Source of the DNA: Aphelocoma coerulescens
Lineage: Eukaryota > Chordata > Aves > Passeriformes > Corvidae
DNA length: 64,000 nucleotides
Assembly (NCBI RefSeq): GCF_041296385.1
Contig: NW_027184084.1
Location: 1,426,001 to 1,490,000 of the forward strand
Direction: 5' to 3'
The translations under genes and the position numbers were made by a program. Positions 41,609-51,281 of the stretch are shown piece after piece; position 1 is the first letter of the stretch; every line of letters begins with the position of its first letter. The notes beneath the pieces were generated by a model. It had not been told where the DNA came from and made no database searches. It saw only the letters and a program-made list of their open reading frames with translations.

Positions 41609-42893
41609 TGTCATAGGTTAGCAAGCTGAGTCTCGGAAGTGATGTTCTTCCTACAGCTTTCTCTGGGACCTGATAAAACCTATCAGCTGGCCAGTTTGAA
41701 TATGGACAAGTCTTTAAGCCACTTAAAGTTGTGAGCGCCTCTGTGATACACACTTAAGAACAGACAAACTCCCCCCCCCAAGCTATCTCTCATTTCCGGC
41801 GCTCGACAGGTGGCTGCGGCGCCCGAGCGGAGGCCAGTGGGCCCGGCCCGGGCCCTGCTCGGGCCAGGCTGGGCCAGGCTACGGCTCCAGGATGACCCCC
41901 CCAGCAGGGCTATGGGCAGCCAGAGCGGCTCGGAACCCGCCCCCCCTCCTCCAGCACGGCCAAGATTTCAGCAAAGCGGCACCTCTGTCCGGCAGAGGTC
42001 ATGTGACCAACAGCGATAAGCCACATTCCAGCTGCAAGGCCGAGGTGAGATTAACCCTTTTATTGCTGTGAAGAGCTGAAAACCTGAGGGAAGAGAAAGA
42101 GGAGATGCTTAAAGCTGAAATTCTGTTGTGAAGCTATGATATATCAGAGTATCCCGTTGTAATTTCATGAACATATGGGGGGTGGAGTGTTCAACTCGTA
42201 AGCAGTAGCACCTGCGCTGAGATAGGCAGATGCTGACGCAGCTGTAATTTCATGAGAAGCTTGGACAGGGAGAGATGGACCAAATGAGGACTGTTGCTCC
42301 AAATGGGAAAGGAGAAAAACCTCAATTCCTAGAGATGCTCCCAGAGATAGTCCTAACGATGAAGATGAGGAAGACCCTTTGCTCCCAGGAAAGGAGAAGG
42401 GCCTCTGTTCTTGTTTCTGAACGGCTCAACCTTAAAGTTGTATCCCAAACACTTCAAGAGTGGACCCTCGAAAGCAGTTGTGGGAAAAGCTGCAAGTCGG
42501 AGGAAGGGACTCACATGCGAGCAGAGAGACTCCTCTTCCTAAATGGACTGAACAATATTTGGAAGTGGGCGGCTGTCTCGTTGTGATAATGTTTTCATAG
42601 CACGAGCAAGAAGAGACTTCTCTTTCTAAATGAACTGAACAAGGTTATTATGGAGGTGGTAAACAGACTGAACATCTTAAGGATTGTCTTTCTACATTGT
42701 CAGTAGGAGAAGGGAGGAAGGTGGGGGGAGGAGAAGAGTTCTGAAGGTATGGTATAATTTTTTTCCTCCCTCTTTTAGGTCTGTTAATAAACTTCTTTAT
42801 ATTCTTTAAAGTTTGGTGCCTGCTTTGCATTTCTCCTAATTCTTATCTCACAGAAGATAAACAGTACTGAGTATTTTGGACCAAACAACTACA
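41609..42893 (+). mobile_element. Solo LTR, family L, plus orientation, duplication ATCTC
   Basis: TGTCATAGGTTAGCAAGC to CAAACAACTACA, 1285 bp, flanked by ATCTC at 41604-41608 and 42894-42898. GTTAATAAAC near 42785 acts as the polyadenylation signal. It is the inverted relative of 36805-38052. It carries an open frame of 103 codons (42275-42586) beginning like the one in the other copy. It splits K1 gag within capsid. Confidence 0.85.
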
Positions 42894-43619
42894 ATCTCAT
42901 ATGACAATTGTTCGTGATGTGAGTTTTGATTACGATATACAACAGGCATTGCTTGAAAAAATTCAATATTGCCCTCCTCCAATGCTCGCCTCTGGCCCTT
43001 CTGTGTAAAACTTTCCAGCTCAGATCCTATAGGTGGTATTGTTTCCTCATCGTAGGCGCTAGAGGAATAGGACATGGTATAAGACGGTGGTGGAATATGT
43101 GAAGTATTTGCTGCAGCCTTTTTGCGTGCTGTTTCTAGTATTTCTTCCACGCTAGGAGCAGCTGCTGCCATAGCACGTACTGGGGCTAAAGGAGGATATA
43201 AATCTGGTTCTTGCCCAGCATCAATAGGACCAGGATAAAATGGATCCTTTTTCTCTGGATCATTATCCTCAGGTGTTGTTTCATTAATAAAAACAACAGA
43301 ATCTGACGGCGATGCAGGCGGAGCATCTGCAAGGACGCGATCTGCTTCCTTAAATTGTTGCAAAGCGAGTATACCACACACCAAGTAATAATATCATCAG
43401 GGGGACATCGTGATGAGAAAGTTGGCAGATTTGTAAACATTCACCGACCTTTTGCCAGTAAGATCATAGGAACCATCTGATGGGTACCAGGGACAAAATT
43501 GCTTGATCCATATAAGTAATTGGATGAGGCTTTGGGGTTGGAGTTTATAACCCTGTTCCTTGGTGATGCGCAACAGTCTTTATGCAGTTTTTGGGATTTG
43601 GTTGCGCCTTGCCCCATTA
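42894..43619 (-). pseudogene. gag: K1 gag: matrix and p10-like region
   Basis: Starts MGQGATKSQKLHKDC at 43619, with Gly2 as for myristoylation. Matrix continues with a frame change near 43440 and another near 43380. The following region has DLYPPLAP and PPPSYTMS, the latter a PPxY-type late-domain motif. Capsid starts with AMPVVYRNQN. It is a betaretrovirus-like Gag. Confidence 0.75.
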
Positions 43620-43731
43620 TAAAGAAATGCTGTCCGACCGTTCGCAAAAGGCTAACCTGTTCTACAGCCAGTGATGAAAGGAGCTCCTCGGTGATCAGCC
43701 AGACACACGCATGCTTAATTCGGTCTGGGTA

Positions 43732-44098
43732 TGTTGCAACTGAGGGAGGTCACGACACATATATACACTGACAACTCCAGGCAGTGGCAAAAAGCATCTT
43801 TAATTCTACAAAGCCTCTTTTATACAGTTTCTTGGTACTCATGCTGTGTCCCCATTGGCTTCTGTGTTAACACCCCACAAAACTACTGGTTACTTGCAAC
43901 TAACACCCATCTAAAACAATCTAAAGCCAATATCAACCTCCCTAGACCAGCTGTGCTTTCTACATCTGTTGTTTATGGTTTCTCACTTCTGTGGATGTTA
44001 TAATTCTCATGGGTACAAACCCAATTCTCAAGGGTACAAAGTGATTGTGTCCAAGTCAAGCTCTGTGAAACTTTCAGAGCAGCTTGTTGGTTTCCACA
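43732..44098 (-). mobile_element. LTR M, minus orientation, with polypurine tract
   Basis: The plus strand runs TGTTGCAACTGAGG to GTTTCCACA. The minus strand has CTGTATAAAAGAGGC (about 43825) and an ATTAAAG signal. Right of it, the minus strand reads AACAAAAAGGGGGGAC (44099-44114), a strong polypurine tract, so this is a 3' LTR whose internal part lay to the right. The left side abuts the K1 gag leader. The alpharetrovirus-like env fragment at 44892 may be the same element. Confidence 0.6.
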
Positions 44099-44118
44099 GT
44101 CCCCCCTTTTTGTTTTCA

Positions 44119-44890
44119 ACCGGAAATCCCGTTTTAACAATCCTGATAAAGCAAGCGAGGTGGCACTAGTCTGTTTAGCAAGCTACTCCTGGGATTAAAG
44201 AGAAGCTAAAACACGTTTTTCTAATCCCCAAAAATCTAAGGTGCTATCACAGTCTCTTGCAAAGCAATGTGACACTGAACCGTGCCATAAATCAAATCTC
44301 TCCTGATGGGAGAGAATTTTCTAAAAGTTCTTGCCAGGAGTTTGAAAGATAAACTGAGACTTTTCCTGGAGTTTCAATGCTGCCGGATAGTTGTTTATTA
44401 AGTCTTATCAGAGGAACTGAGCCATTAGCGTGACCCAGGTACAGCACAGAGCACAGAAAGCAGGAGAGAAGTCTAATTATCAAGATTTACATGGCCTTTT
44501 AAAGATAATTTAACCATTAGTTACTAAAAACTTATATTATTTTCACTCTCCTACCAATTATTCAGTAACACGGCCAGGAACTGTGGAATTCTCTATCCAA
44601 TCATTCCAAACTACTTTTACTGCAGAACATGGAGTAGTAGAAGGAGAAGAAGGTTTAGAGAACAACAACAATCCTCCATTTTGATATTTTTTACTCTTAT
44701 CTATTTACGACAAAGAGAAGCCCAAAACCTCTAAATTTTTCACCCTGTGACAATCTTACATAGTAGTCTATCACCTAAGTCACACCACTTCATTTTCTAG
44801 TTCTTGTCTGATCGTTGGTAATTTTTTCCAAGGTTGGAGGTTAAAACAGTGTTGTTCAGGGGGGTAAGAACCCTTAAAAACAGGCAGAGA
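44119..44890. other. Unassigned ERV/LTR-like stretch
   Basis: No gene recognised. A minus-strand polyadenylation signal (CTTAATAAACAAC, about 44392) and CCTGTGACA near 44752 suggest another LTR of about 0.5 kb in minus orientation. Edges and target duplication could not be fixed. Confidence 0.3.
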
Positions 44891-44891
44891 A

Positions 44892-45120
44892 TTATTCTCG
44901 GCACTCTGGGTTCCTACAGGAATGCAAGGACCGTTTGTCATGGGTTTCATGTGTGTGATTTAAAGGCATAGTTAAATTTGGAGCAAGCATAGTAAGGCGG
45001 CCAATAGTGCATGGACCACCAATAGCACGTGAAGGTAATGCAGGCCACACACTATTTCCACAAATCAAGAATACTCCTTGAGGCAATTTGTGTGAACATT
45101 TGTCTGAAGGGGCTTGATAG
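44892..45120 (-). pseudogene. env: Alpharetrovirus-like env fragment, part 2 (surface subunit)
   Basis: The minus strand reads [20 protein letters not shown] and [15 protein letters not shown], aligning by eye with FPRGIWLICGDRAWQGIPS and GGPCALGQLTIIAP of the intact env at 59551-60939. The frame stops after [10 protein letters not shown]. Part 1 lies at 54411-54535. The two were split by the gamma provirus, whose 4-bp duplication ATAG lies at the junction. Confidence 0.75.
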
Positions 45121-45644
45121 TGTTACAAAAAGGATAGGATATTGGATTTTAGAAGTAGTAAGGCTAAGGCTCTGCTAGGCTGTAAGGCCTCAGGTGTAGA
45201 AATAGTTCTCTGGGGAAACAGGAATAGAATGTACTGGGTGGGGAGGTTAGGAATAGTGAATTAGCTGGGCATGGTGAACCTGTTAGTGAATTAGCTGGGC
45301 ATGGTGAACCTGTCTAAAAGTAAATTGTTCTGGGTTGATATATGTTGCATGCAAGGGGGATTTCAGTGGTAGGAGCTCGTTGAGCATTATCTAAGACTAG
45401 ACAACCATAGAGAGATATGGCGTAGGGTATGATTATCAATTGTTAATCCTTGTGATGTATGTTTTACTTTGAAGATTAAATCTTGTATGTGTGCCAATGT
45501 TTGAAACTGTATAAAGAGCTGAGTGAAACGATAGGCCTTTGGGAAGCCTGATTTGGGACACTAGTCCCCAGGTCCCCGGGCCCTGAATAAAGCACCGCAT
45601 AAACTGACTCTCTGTTGGTTTGTGTTTGTGGTCGGTGGGCAACA
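45121..45644 (+). repeat. Gamma provirus 5' LTR with 30-bp tandem duplication
   Basis: 524 bp, TGTTACAAAAAGG to GGTGGGCAACA. A 30-bp unit containing TGAATTAGCTGGGCATGG occurs twice in tandem (about 45251-45313) but once in the 3' LTR. TATA box CTGTATAAAG (about 45508-45517), polyadenylation signal AATAAA at 45586-45591. Confidence 0.93.
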
Positions 45645-45650
45645 GTTTTC

Positions 45651-45668
45651 TGGCGACCGCGGCAGGAC
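45651..45668 (+). promoter_or_regulatory. Gamma provirus primer-binding site (tentative)
   Basis: TGGCGACCGCGGCAGGAC lies six bases after the LTR and starts with TGG, complementary to a tRNA CCA end. The implied tRNA 3' end (GTCGCCA) is of the type found in some arginine tRNAs, but the match could not be verified. The six-base gap is somewhat long. Confidence 0.5.
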
Positions 45669-46050
45669 TCCGGGGGTCGTAGGGGCGGTTCGCGGGGTGA
45701 TCTGCTCCGTGCCGGCACCAGGTGATTTCTGGGGAGACATCAGCCCGTGCCCGACCCCGCGTCCGACGGACAACTGTGAGGTAAGCCCACAAGGTGCTTT
45801 ATTCCTTTTAAACCGGTGGTGGTAGCCTGCCCGGTAAGACGAGTCTCTACTCGCAGGGTTGGGGCATTGGTTTGGATTATAAGGCCTAGGCGCTGGCCGT
45901 CAGACAGAGCGAAAGCTTTGCAGAGCCAGCCCTTGCTTCTCGCGGCGACGAGATAAGCAAGGAGGGAATTGGATATTGTGGTAATTAGTATTGGTATTAG
46001 TCTGTGTGTTACTGTGTGTGTGTGTTATTGTGTGGTTGCATACCTCTGGA

Positions 46051-46674
46051 ATGATGCCGTTGCGGGTGTTTCGGGCTTTGTCAAGTTCAGATAAGGATAT
46101 TCCGGAGGAATCTCCCCTTGGGTGTTTGCTAAGTCATTGGAAGGAGGGTAAATTGGGACGGGAGCTGCGGAAAAGGGAATTGATTGATTATTGTAATAAG
46201 GTATGGCCTGAATATGAAACTGGGGGGATGCAGTGGCCGTGGAATGGCACTATTAATTCTGAAATTATAACCTCCATGATGCGGTACCTACGGGAAAATG
46301 AGAAGTGGGATGAGATACCCTATTTGGATTTGTTCTATCAGCTAATAGGAAAAAAGGATTGGCAGAGGAAATGTGGAATGATGGTGTTAGAAACGGAACC
46401 AGAAGAATGCGTGGGTTGTAAAGAGCGAAGGGTACGGTTCTCTGAGCCTGAGGAGGATGTGTCTTTGTTGGTATCACCATCCGACCCAATCAACCTCCCC
46501 CTCCCGGACTCAGATTCTTCGGAAGAGGAATCTGACTCCGAGGAAGGAGAGAGGGAACGATCCCGAACTCCCGAACCCAGGGAGAGAGGGAGGGAACAAT
46601 CCCGAACTCCACTCTCCCAGCGTACTCGCAGAGGGCGTCTGGACAGGGAAAAAGCGCTTCTCGAGCACATCTAA
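46051..46674 (+). pseudogene. gag: Gamma gag: matrix and p12-like region
   Basis: First ATG of the frame is 46051 (MMPLRVFRALSSSD). Matrix features LLSHWKEGKLGRELRKREL and the region IDYCNKVWPEYETGG, WPWNGTINSE resemble gammaretroviral matrix. Neither candidate Met is followed by Gly, so the usual myristoylation signal is absent. An acidic stretch (SDSSEEESDSEEGERE) and a basic RSRTPEPRERGRE tail follow. No PPxY or PTAP is seen. The frame ends at TAA 46672-46674, overlapping the next ATG; a small indel upstream most likely separates it from capsid. Confidence 0.78.
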
Positions 46675-47759
46675 TGGCCCCATTGCGAGAAGCAGTTGGA
46701 CCAACAGGGGATCGGGTCAGAGTGAAAGTTCCGTTTTCCCCCAATGATTTAATAATTTGGAAGCAATCTGCTGGAGCTTATAGAGAAAATCCTGAAAAGG
46801 TGGCTCGGGTGGTGAAAATGGTAATAAAGACACAGAATCCGGACTGGAATGACCTACAGGTGTTGCTAGACTCGATAATGGATTCTACGGAAAAGGAGAT
46901 GGTATTTAAAGCTATGTCTAATCGGGCAAGGGACATGATTCAGTTGCAAGCACCAGCACTACAAGGAATAGGGAATGTGAATGAAATAGTACCAAGGGAA
47001 GATCCAGAATGGAACCCTAATTTGGCAGAAGAGTATCATAGGTTGCAGGTTTATCAGGAGCTGTTGGTGGAAGGAATTCAGAGGGGAATCCCAAAGACTT
47101 TAAATTGGTCTAAGTTGTATGCGGTAAGACAGGATAAGGCAGAGTCACCATCTGCGTTCTTGGAGAGGCTGAAAGAAATAGCACGGAGGTATACAGACTT
47201 AGACGTGGAATCGGAGGCAGGAAAACTACAAATGGCCTTGATATTTATGGGACAGTCACAGGAGGATATTAGGAGGAAGCTACAAAAGCTAGAAGGGAAT
47301 GACACTCAGGACTTGGAGAAAATGCTTGAAGTAGCGTGGAAAGTGTATAATAATAGAGAGAAAGAGGCAGTGAAGAAGCAACAAGCAAGCATGTTGGCAG
47401 TGTTACAACAGGCAAGTCAGATGAATGTGAGAGGCCGGGGGAGGGGACGAGGCAGAGGAAACGGGGGCATGGGAAGAGGTGGTTTCGGAGGTTTTGTGAA
47501 TCAGAATGTAGGGAATCAGATGATGGGTAGGGGTAGAGGTAAATTGGGGCCCAATCAGTGCGCCCGATGCTTCGCCGAAGGTCATTGGAAGAATGAGTGC
47601 CCCCTCAATTTGGGGATGGGGACACCGATGAGTAACTTTCCAGGAAGGAATCCCATAAATCAGGGAATGAACGCGAATGATGGGTTAAACCCTTTCGCGC
47701 CAGGACCACAAGGTGTTGCTCAAGCCTTTATGATGGGGAACTATCAAAATCAGAGCTGA
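46674..47759 (+). CDS. gag: Gamma gag: capsid and nucleocapsid
   Basis: Starts MAPLREAVG, which is also the usual start of gammaretroviral capsid (PLRE). Core features: VPFSPNDLIIWKQSAGAYR, NPEKVARVVKM, and the homology region AVRQDKAESPSAFLERLKE. Nucleocapsid has an RGRGRGRG/GGFGG arginine-glycine stretch and one zinc knuckle CARCFAEGHWKNEC (about 47557-47600). The ATG overlaps the matrix stop as TAATG. It ends at TGA 47757-47759, in the same frame as pol. Confidence 0.88.
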   Translation: MAPLREAVGPTGDRVRVKVPFSPNDLIIWKQSAGAYRENPEKVARVVKMVIKTQNPDWNDLQVLLDSIMDSTEKEMVFKAMSNRARDMIQLQAPALQGIGNVNEIVPREDPEWNPNLAEEYHRLQVYQELLVEGIQRGIPKTLNWSKLYAVRQDKAESPSAFLERLKEIARRYTDLDVESEAGKLQMALIFMGQSQEDIRRKLQKLEGNDTQDLEKMLEVAWKVYNNREKEAVKKQQASMLAVLQQASQMNVRGRGRGRGRGNGGMGRGGFGGFVNQNVGNQMMGRGRGKLGPNQCARCFAEGHWKNECPLNLGMGTPMSNFPGRNPINQGMNANDGLNPFAPGPQGVAQAFMMGNYQNQS

Positions 47760-47763
47760 CTAG
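47757..47763 (+). promoter_or_regulatory. Gag-pol stop-codon readthrough site UGA-CUAG
   Basis: The gag stop TGA is followed by CTAG, and the frame beyond (47760 on) is open directly into protease. UGA followed by CUA(G) is an established leaky-stop context in several viral and animal genes. Gammaretroviruses make Gag-Pol by readthrough, usually of UAG. A readthrough role is inferred from frame and context. Confidence 0.8.
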
Positions 47764-50700
47764 ATAAAGATCTAAAAGTGGTCCTGGAAGTTGATGGGGG
47801 GCCCAGGGAATTTAGGGTAGATACAGGAGCCACTTTCTCTGCAATCAATGAACAAATAGGACCGTTAAGTGATTCAGTTGTGAAAGTAGTAGGGGTGTCG
47901 GGGGAGGTGGTGGAGAGGTCATTCTTGCGGCCACTGGAAATCAAATTTGGAAACAAAGAATTGGATCACCAGTTTTTATATATGCCAAGCAGCCCGGAAT
48001 GCTTGTTGGGGCGAGATTTATTATCGGCACTGGATGCAAAAATCATATTCGAGAAAGGGCGTGCTAAACTAGAAATCCCGGAGGGGAATCTGGCAAAACT
48101 TTTTGTGATTAAAGAGACAAAGACAGAGGAGATACCCCAGGAAATAGAGCAGGCAGTAGTCCCATGGGTATGGGAAACAGGGACCCCGGGCAGATCCAGG
48201 GTAGCCGTTCCTGTGAAAATTGAATTAAAGGAAGGGGCACACCCGGTAAGAGTTCGACAGTACCCTATTAGTTTGGAAGCCAGGAAAGGAATTGCCCCAA
48301 TGATCACACAATTTATAGCATTAGGGATTTTACAAGAATGCGAATCAGAATTTAATACTCCAATCTTTCCGGTAAGGAAACCAAATGGGAAATACAGGTT
48401 GGTGCAGGACCTGAGAGCAGTAAATGCAATTGCCAAAGATATACACCCGGTGGTGGCCAATCCATATACATTGTTAACATCGATTTCTGAGAATTTTCAG
48501 TGGTTCACAGTAATTGATCTAAAAGACGCCTTCTTCTGCATCCCACTGGCCCCCGAGAGTCAATACATTTTCGCCTTTGAATGGGAAAGCCCAGACACTC
48601 GCCGCAAGCGACAGTTAACATGGACCAGGTTGCCACAAGGATTTAAGTGTTCACCCACCATTTTTGGAAACCAGCTAGCAAAGGAGTTAGAGGAATGGAA
48701 AACTACCAAGGTAAAAGAGTCTCCTTTTTCTTATGTTGTTTTACAATATGTGGATGACATACTCCTGGGAACAGAGGAGCGGGGACTGTGCTTAAAGTTA
48801 ACAATTGAACTATTAAACATGTTGGGTCAGGCAGGATACCAAGTATCCAAGGAAAAAGCGCAGCTGGTGCGACAGAAGGTAATTTATCTGGGATGTGAAA
48901 TATCACAAGGAGTCAGGAGAATAGGGGTGAATCGCATACAAGCCATCTGTGCAATCCCTGTACCACGAAATAATCAGGAATTAAGATCTTTCCTAGGGAT
49001 GGTCGGCTGGTGTCGCCTGTGGATTCCGAATTTCGGACTCATGGCCAAACCACTGTACGAAACAATCAAGGAACCCGAATTCAAGTGGGGTAAGACACAG
49101 CACAAGGCTTTCCAGGAATTAAAGCAAGCACTCAAAGAGGCCCCCGCCCTGGGTCTGCCAGACCTGACAAAAGACTTTCAATTGTATGTGCATGAAAGGC
49201 AGAGATTAGCTTTAGGAGTACTCACACAGCGATTGGGGTCATGGAAGAGGCCCGTGGGGTACTTCTCGAAACAGCTGGACATGGTGAGCGGAGGGTGGCC
49301 AGGGTGCTTGCGAGCAGTGGCTGCTACGGTAATCCTAATTCAGGAGGCACGGAAACTGACACTGGGAAAACACATCACGGTATATGTACCTCACATGGTC
49401 ATAGCCGTCTTGGAACAAAAAGGGGGGCATTGGCTCTCCTCCAGCAGAATGATGCAGTATCAGGCTCAGTTGCGGGAACAAGATGATGTTGAATTAAAAA
49501 TAACCAACCATCTCAATCCAGCAGAATTCCTCAGGTCCACCCAAGAGGAAGGAGAACTGGAGCATGACTGCGTGGAGGTGATCGAACAAGTGTATGCCAG
49601 CCGTGAGGATCTGAAAGATGTCCCGATGGCAGATCCCGATGTGGAGCTGTTCACGGACGGATCCAGTTTTATGGAGCATGGAACCAGGTATGCAGGGTAT
49701 GCTGTGGTGACACTCCAAGAAATAGTGGAAGCTAAAGCACTGCCTCCAGAAACTTCAGCGCAAAAAGCAGAAGTATGGGCGTTGGTAAGGGCATTGGTCC
49801 TTAGTAGAGACAGGAAAGTGAACATTTGGACTGATTCAAAGTATGCATTTGGTGTGGTTCACATCCATGGGGCTTTGTGGAAAGAAAGAGGACTTTTGAC
49901 CTCTCAAGGCTCACAGATCAAACATAAGGAAGTAATAATTCAGTTGCTGGAAGCTGTACACTTACCTAAAGCAGTAGCGATCATGCATGTCCGAGGTCAT
50001 CAAGCAGACTCCGGGAAAGAATTTCAGGGGAATCGGATGGCAGATGAAGCTGCGAAAAGGGCAGCCAGATTGGTCTGGACTCAAATGGCTCTGATACCGA
50101 CAAGAGAAAATCCCGCTGCACCTTATTTAGAAGAGAAACCGTGCTACTCTCCGGAGGATGAACGGTTGGCACAAATCACTGGAGCAAGAAGGAATGTTGT
50201 AGGATGGTATGTAACACCGGTCGGACAAGTTATACTGCCAGTAGGATTGATGAAAGTAGTCATGGAAACTGAACATAACAAACTCCACTGTGGTGCAGAA
50301 GCATTGGTAGAATATCTAAAGAAAATAGTACTCTCTAATTCGATGATAACAATGGCCAAAAGAATAAATGCCACCTGCCCGATTTGCATTAAAAATAACC
50401 CGTTGGTTAGAAGACAGGTCCAAATGGGGAAAATACGTGTAGGGCCACAACCAGGGGATTATTGGCAAATAGATTTTTCCGAGTTACCAAAATCTCAGGC
50501 ATACAAGTACTTACTAGTTTATGTGTGCACCTTTTCGGGATGGCCCGAAGCTTTCCCTTGCAGGACGAATCAGGCCAAGGAGGTAGTGAAAACCCTTCTC
50601 AAGGAAATTATTCCAAGGTTTGGGGTCCCTTTAGGAATATCATCAGATAGAGGACCACATTTTACTGCAGGGATCGTGCAGGAAGTTTCTACTATTCTGG

Positions 50701-51281
50701 GAATTCAGTGGCACTTACACACCCCCTGGAGACCTCAATCTAGTGGTCAGGTGGAACAAATGAATCAAACTCTGAAAAATCAAATTAAAAAGATTTGTCA
50801 AGAAGCTAAAATACAGTGGCCCCAAGCATTGCCTCTAGCCCTTCTGAGGATTAGGATTAAACCACGAGAAAGGATAGGGGTAAGTCCGTATGAAATTTTG
50901 TACGGCAAACCATATCATGCTGTAACCTATCAAGGGGACCCACATGTAATTGGGGATCAGATGATTGTAAATTATGTTCTGTCTTTAAATAAGACCCTTG
51001 CAGCACTGAGATCCACGCTGGAGTGGAATCGACCGTTACCTCTGGACACTCCTGCTCACGATATTCACCCAGGAGATCAAGTTTACGTGAAGAACTGGTC
51101 GGTGGAGCCTCTGAAGGAAACATGGGACGGCCCCCATCAAGTGATAATGACAACTTACACCGCCGTCAAGGTCGACGGGATCAACAGCTGGATCCATTAC
51201 ACACGGGTCAAAAAGGTCCCCTCCCGATGGTCGGTGGAACCCCTATCTCCCACCAGAATGGTGTTCAAAGCCAAAAATTAA
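47760..51281 (+). CDS. pol: Gamma pol: protease, RT, RNase H, integrase (intact)
   Basis: One uninterrupted frame of about 1,170 codons. Protease: FRVDTGATFSAI (Asp codon 47820) and LLGRDLLSAL. RT: KYRLVQDLRAVN, FTVIDLKDAFFCIPL, LPQGFKCSPTIF, and YVDDILLG (48747-48758). RNase H: ELFTDGSSFM, AEVWALVRAL, IWTDSKYAFGVV and HVRGHQADSG. Integrase: HNKLHCGAE with CPICIKN (zinc), YWQIDFSEL, GISSDRGPHFT and QSSGQVEQMN (DDE), then a C-terminal domain with GDQVYVKNW and WDGPHQVIMTT. Gammaretroviral in every domain. It ends TAATG into env. Confidence 0.95.
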   Translation, partial: LDKDLKVVLEVDGGPREFRVDTGATFSAINEQIGPLSDSVVKVVGVSGEVVERSFLRPLEIKFGNKELDHQFLYMPSSPECLLGRDLLSALDAKIIFEKGRAKLEIPEGNLAKLFVIKETKTEEIPQEIEQAVVPWVWETGTPGRSRVAVPVKIELKEGAHPVRVRQYPISLEARKGIAPMITQFIALGILQECESEFNTPIFPVRKPNGKYRLVQDLRAVNAIAKDIHPVVANPYTLLTSISENFQWFTVIDLKDAFFCIPLAPESQYIFAFEWESPDTRRKRQLTWTRLPQGFKCSPTIFGNQLAKELEEWKTTKVKESPFSYVVLQYVDDILLGTEERGLCLKLTIELLNMLGQAGYQVSKEKAQLVRQKVIYLGCEISQGVRRIGVNRIQAICAIPVPRNNQELRSFLGMVGWCRLWIPNFGLMAKPLYETIKEPEFKWGKTQHKAFQELKQALKEAPALGLPDLTKDFQLYVHERQRLALGVLTQRLGSWKRPVGYFSKQLDMVSGGWPGCLRAVAATVILIQEARKLTLGKHITVYVPHMVIAVLEQKGGHWLSSSRMMQYQAQLREQDDVELKITNHLNPAEFLRSTQEEGELEHDCVEVIEQVYASREDLKDVPMADPDVELFTDGSSFMEHGTRYAGYAVVTLQEIVEAKALPPETSAQKAEVWALVRALVLSRDRKVNIWTDSKYAFGVVHIHGALWKERGLLTSQGSQIKHKEVIIQLLEAVHLPKAVAIMHVRGHQADSGKEFQGNRMADEAAKRAARLVWTQMALIPTRENPAAPYLEEKPCYSPEDERLAQITGARRNVVGWYVTPVGQVILPVGLMKVVMETEHNKLHCGAEALVEYLKKIVLSNSMITMAKRINATCPICIKNNPLVRRQVQMGKIRVGPQPGDYWQIDFSELPKSQAYKYLLVYVCTFSGWPEAFPCRTNQAKEVVKTLLKEIIPRFGVPLGISSDRGPHFTAGIVQEVSTILGIQWHLHTPWRPQSSGQVEQMNQTLKNQIKKICQEAKIQWPQALPLALLRIRIKPRERIGVSPYEILYGKPYHAVTYQGDPHVIGDQMIVNYVLSLNKTLAALRSTLEWNRPLPLDTPAHDIHPGDQVYVKNWSVEPLKETWDGPHQVIMTTYTAVKVDGINSWIHYTRVKKVPSRWSVEPLSPTRMVFKAKN

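Noticed and set aside
46600..46675. Programmed -1 frameshift between gamma matrix and capsid
   Set aside because: GGGAAAA is present near 46647 but not in the phase needed for the matrix frame (it reads AGG GAA AAA). An indel is simpler.
46338..46744. Antisense open frames opposite gamma gag
   Set aside because: Shadow frames produced by the repetitive acidic/basic codons of the p12-like region.
51023..51280. N-terminal extension of the gamma env frame overlapping pol
   Set aside because: It is antiphase pol coding sequence. The ATG at 51281 directly precedes a signal-peptide-like run.
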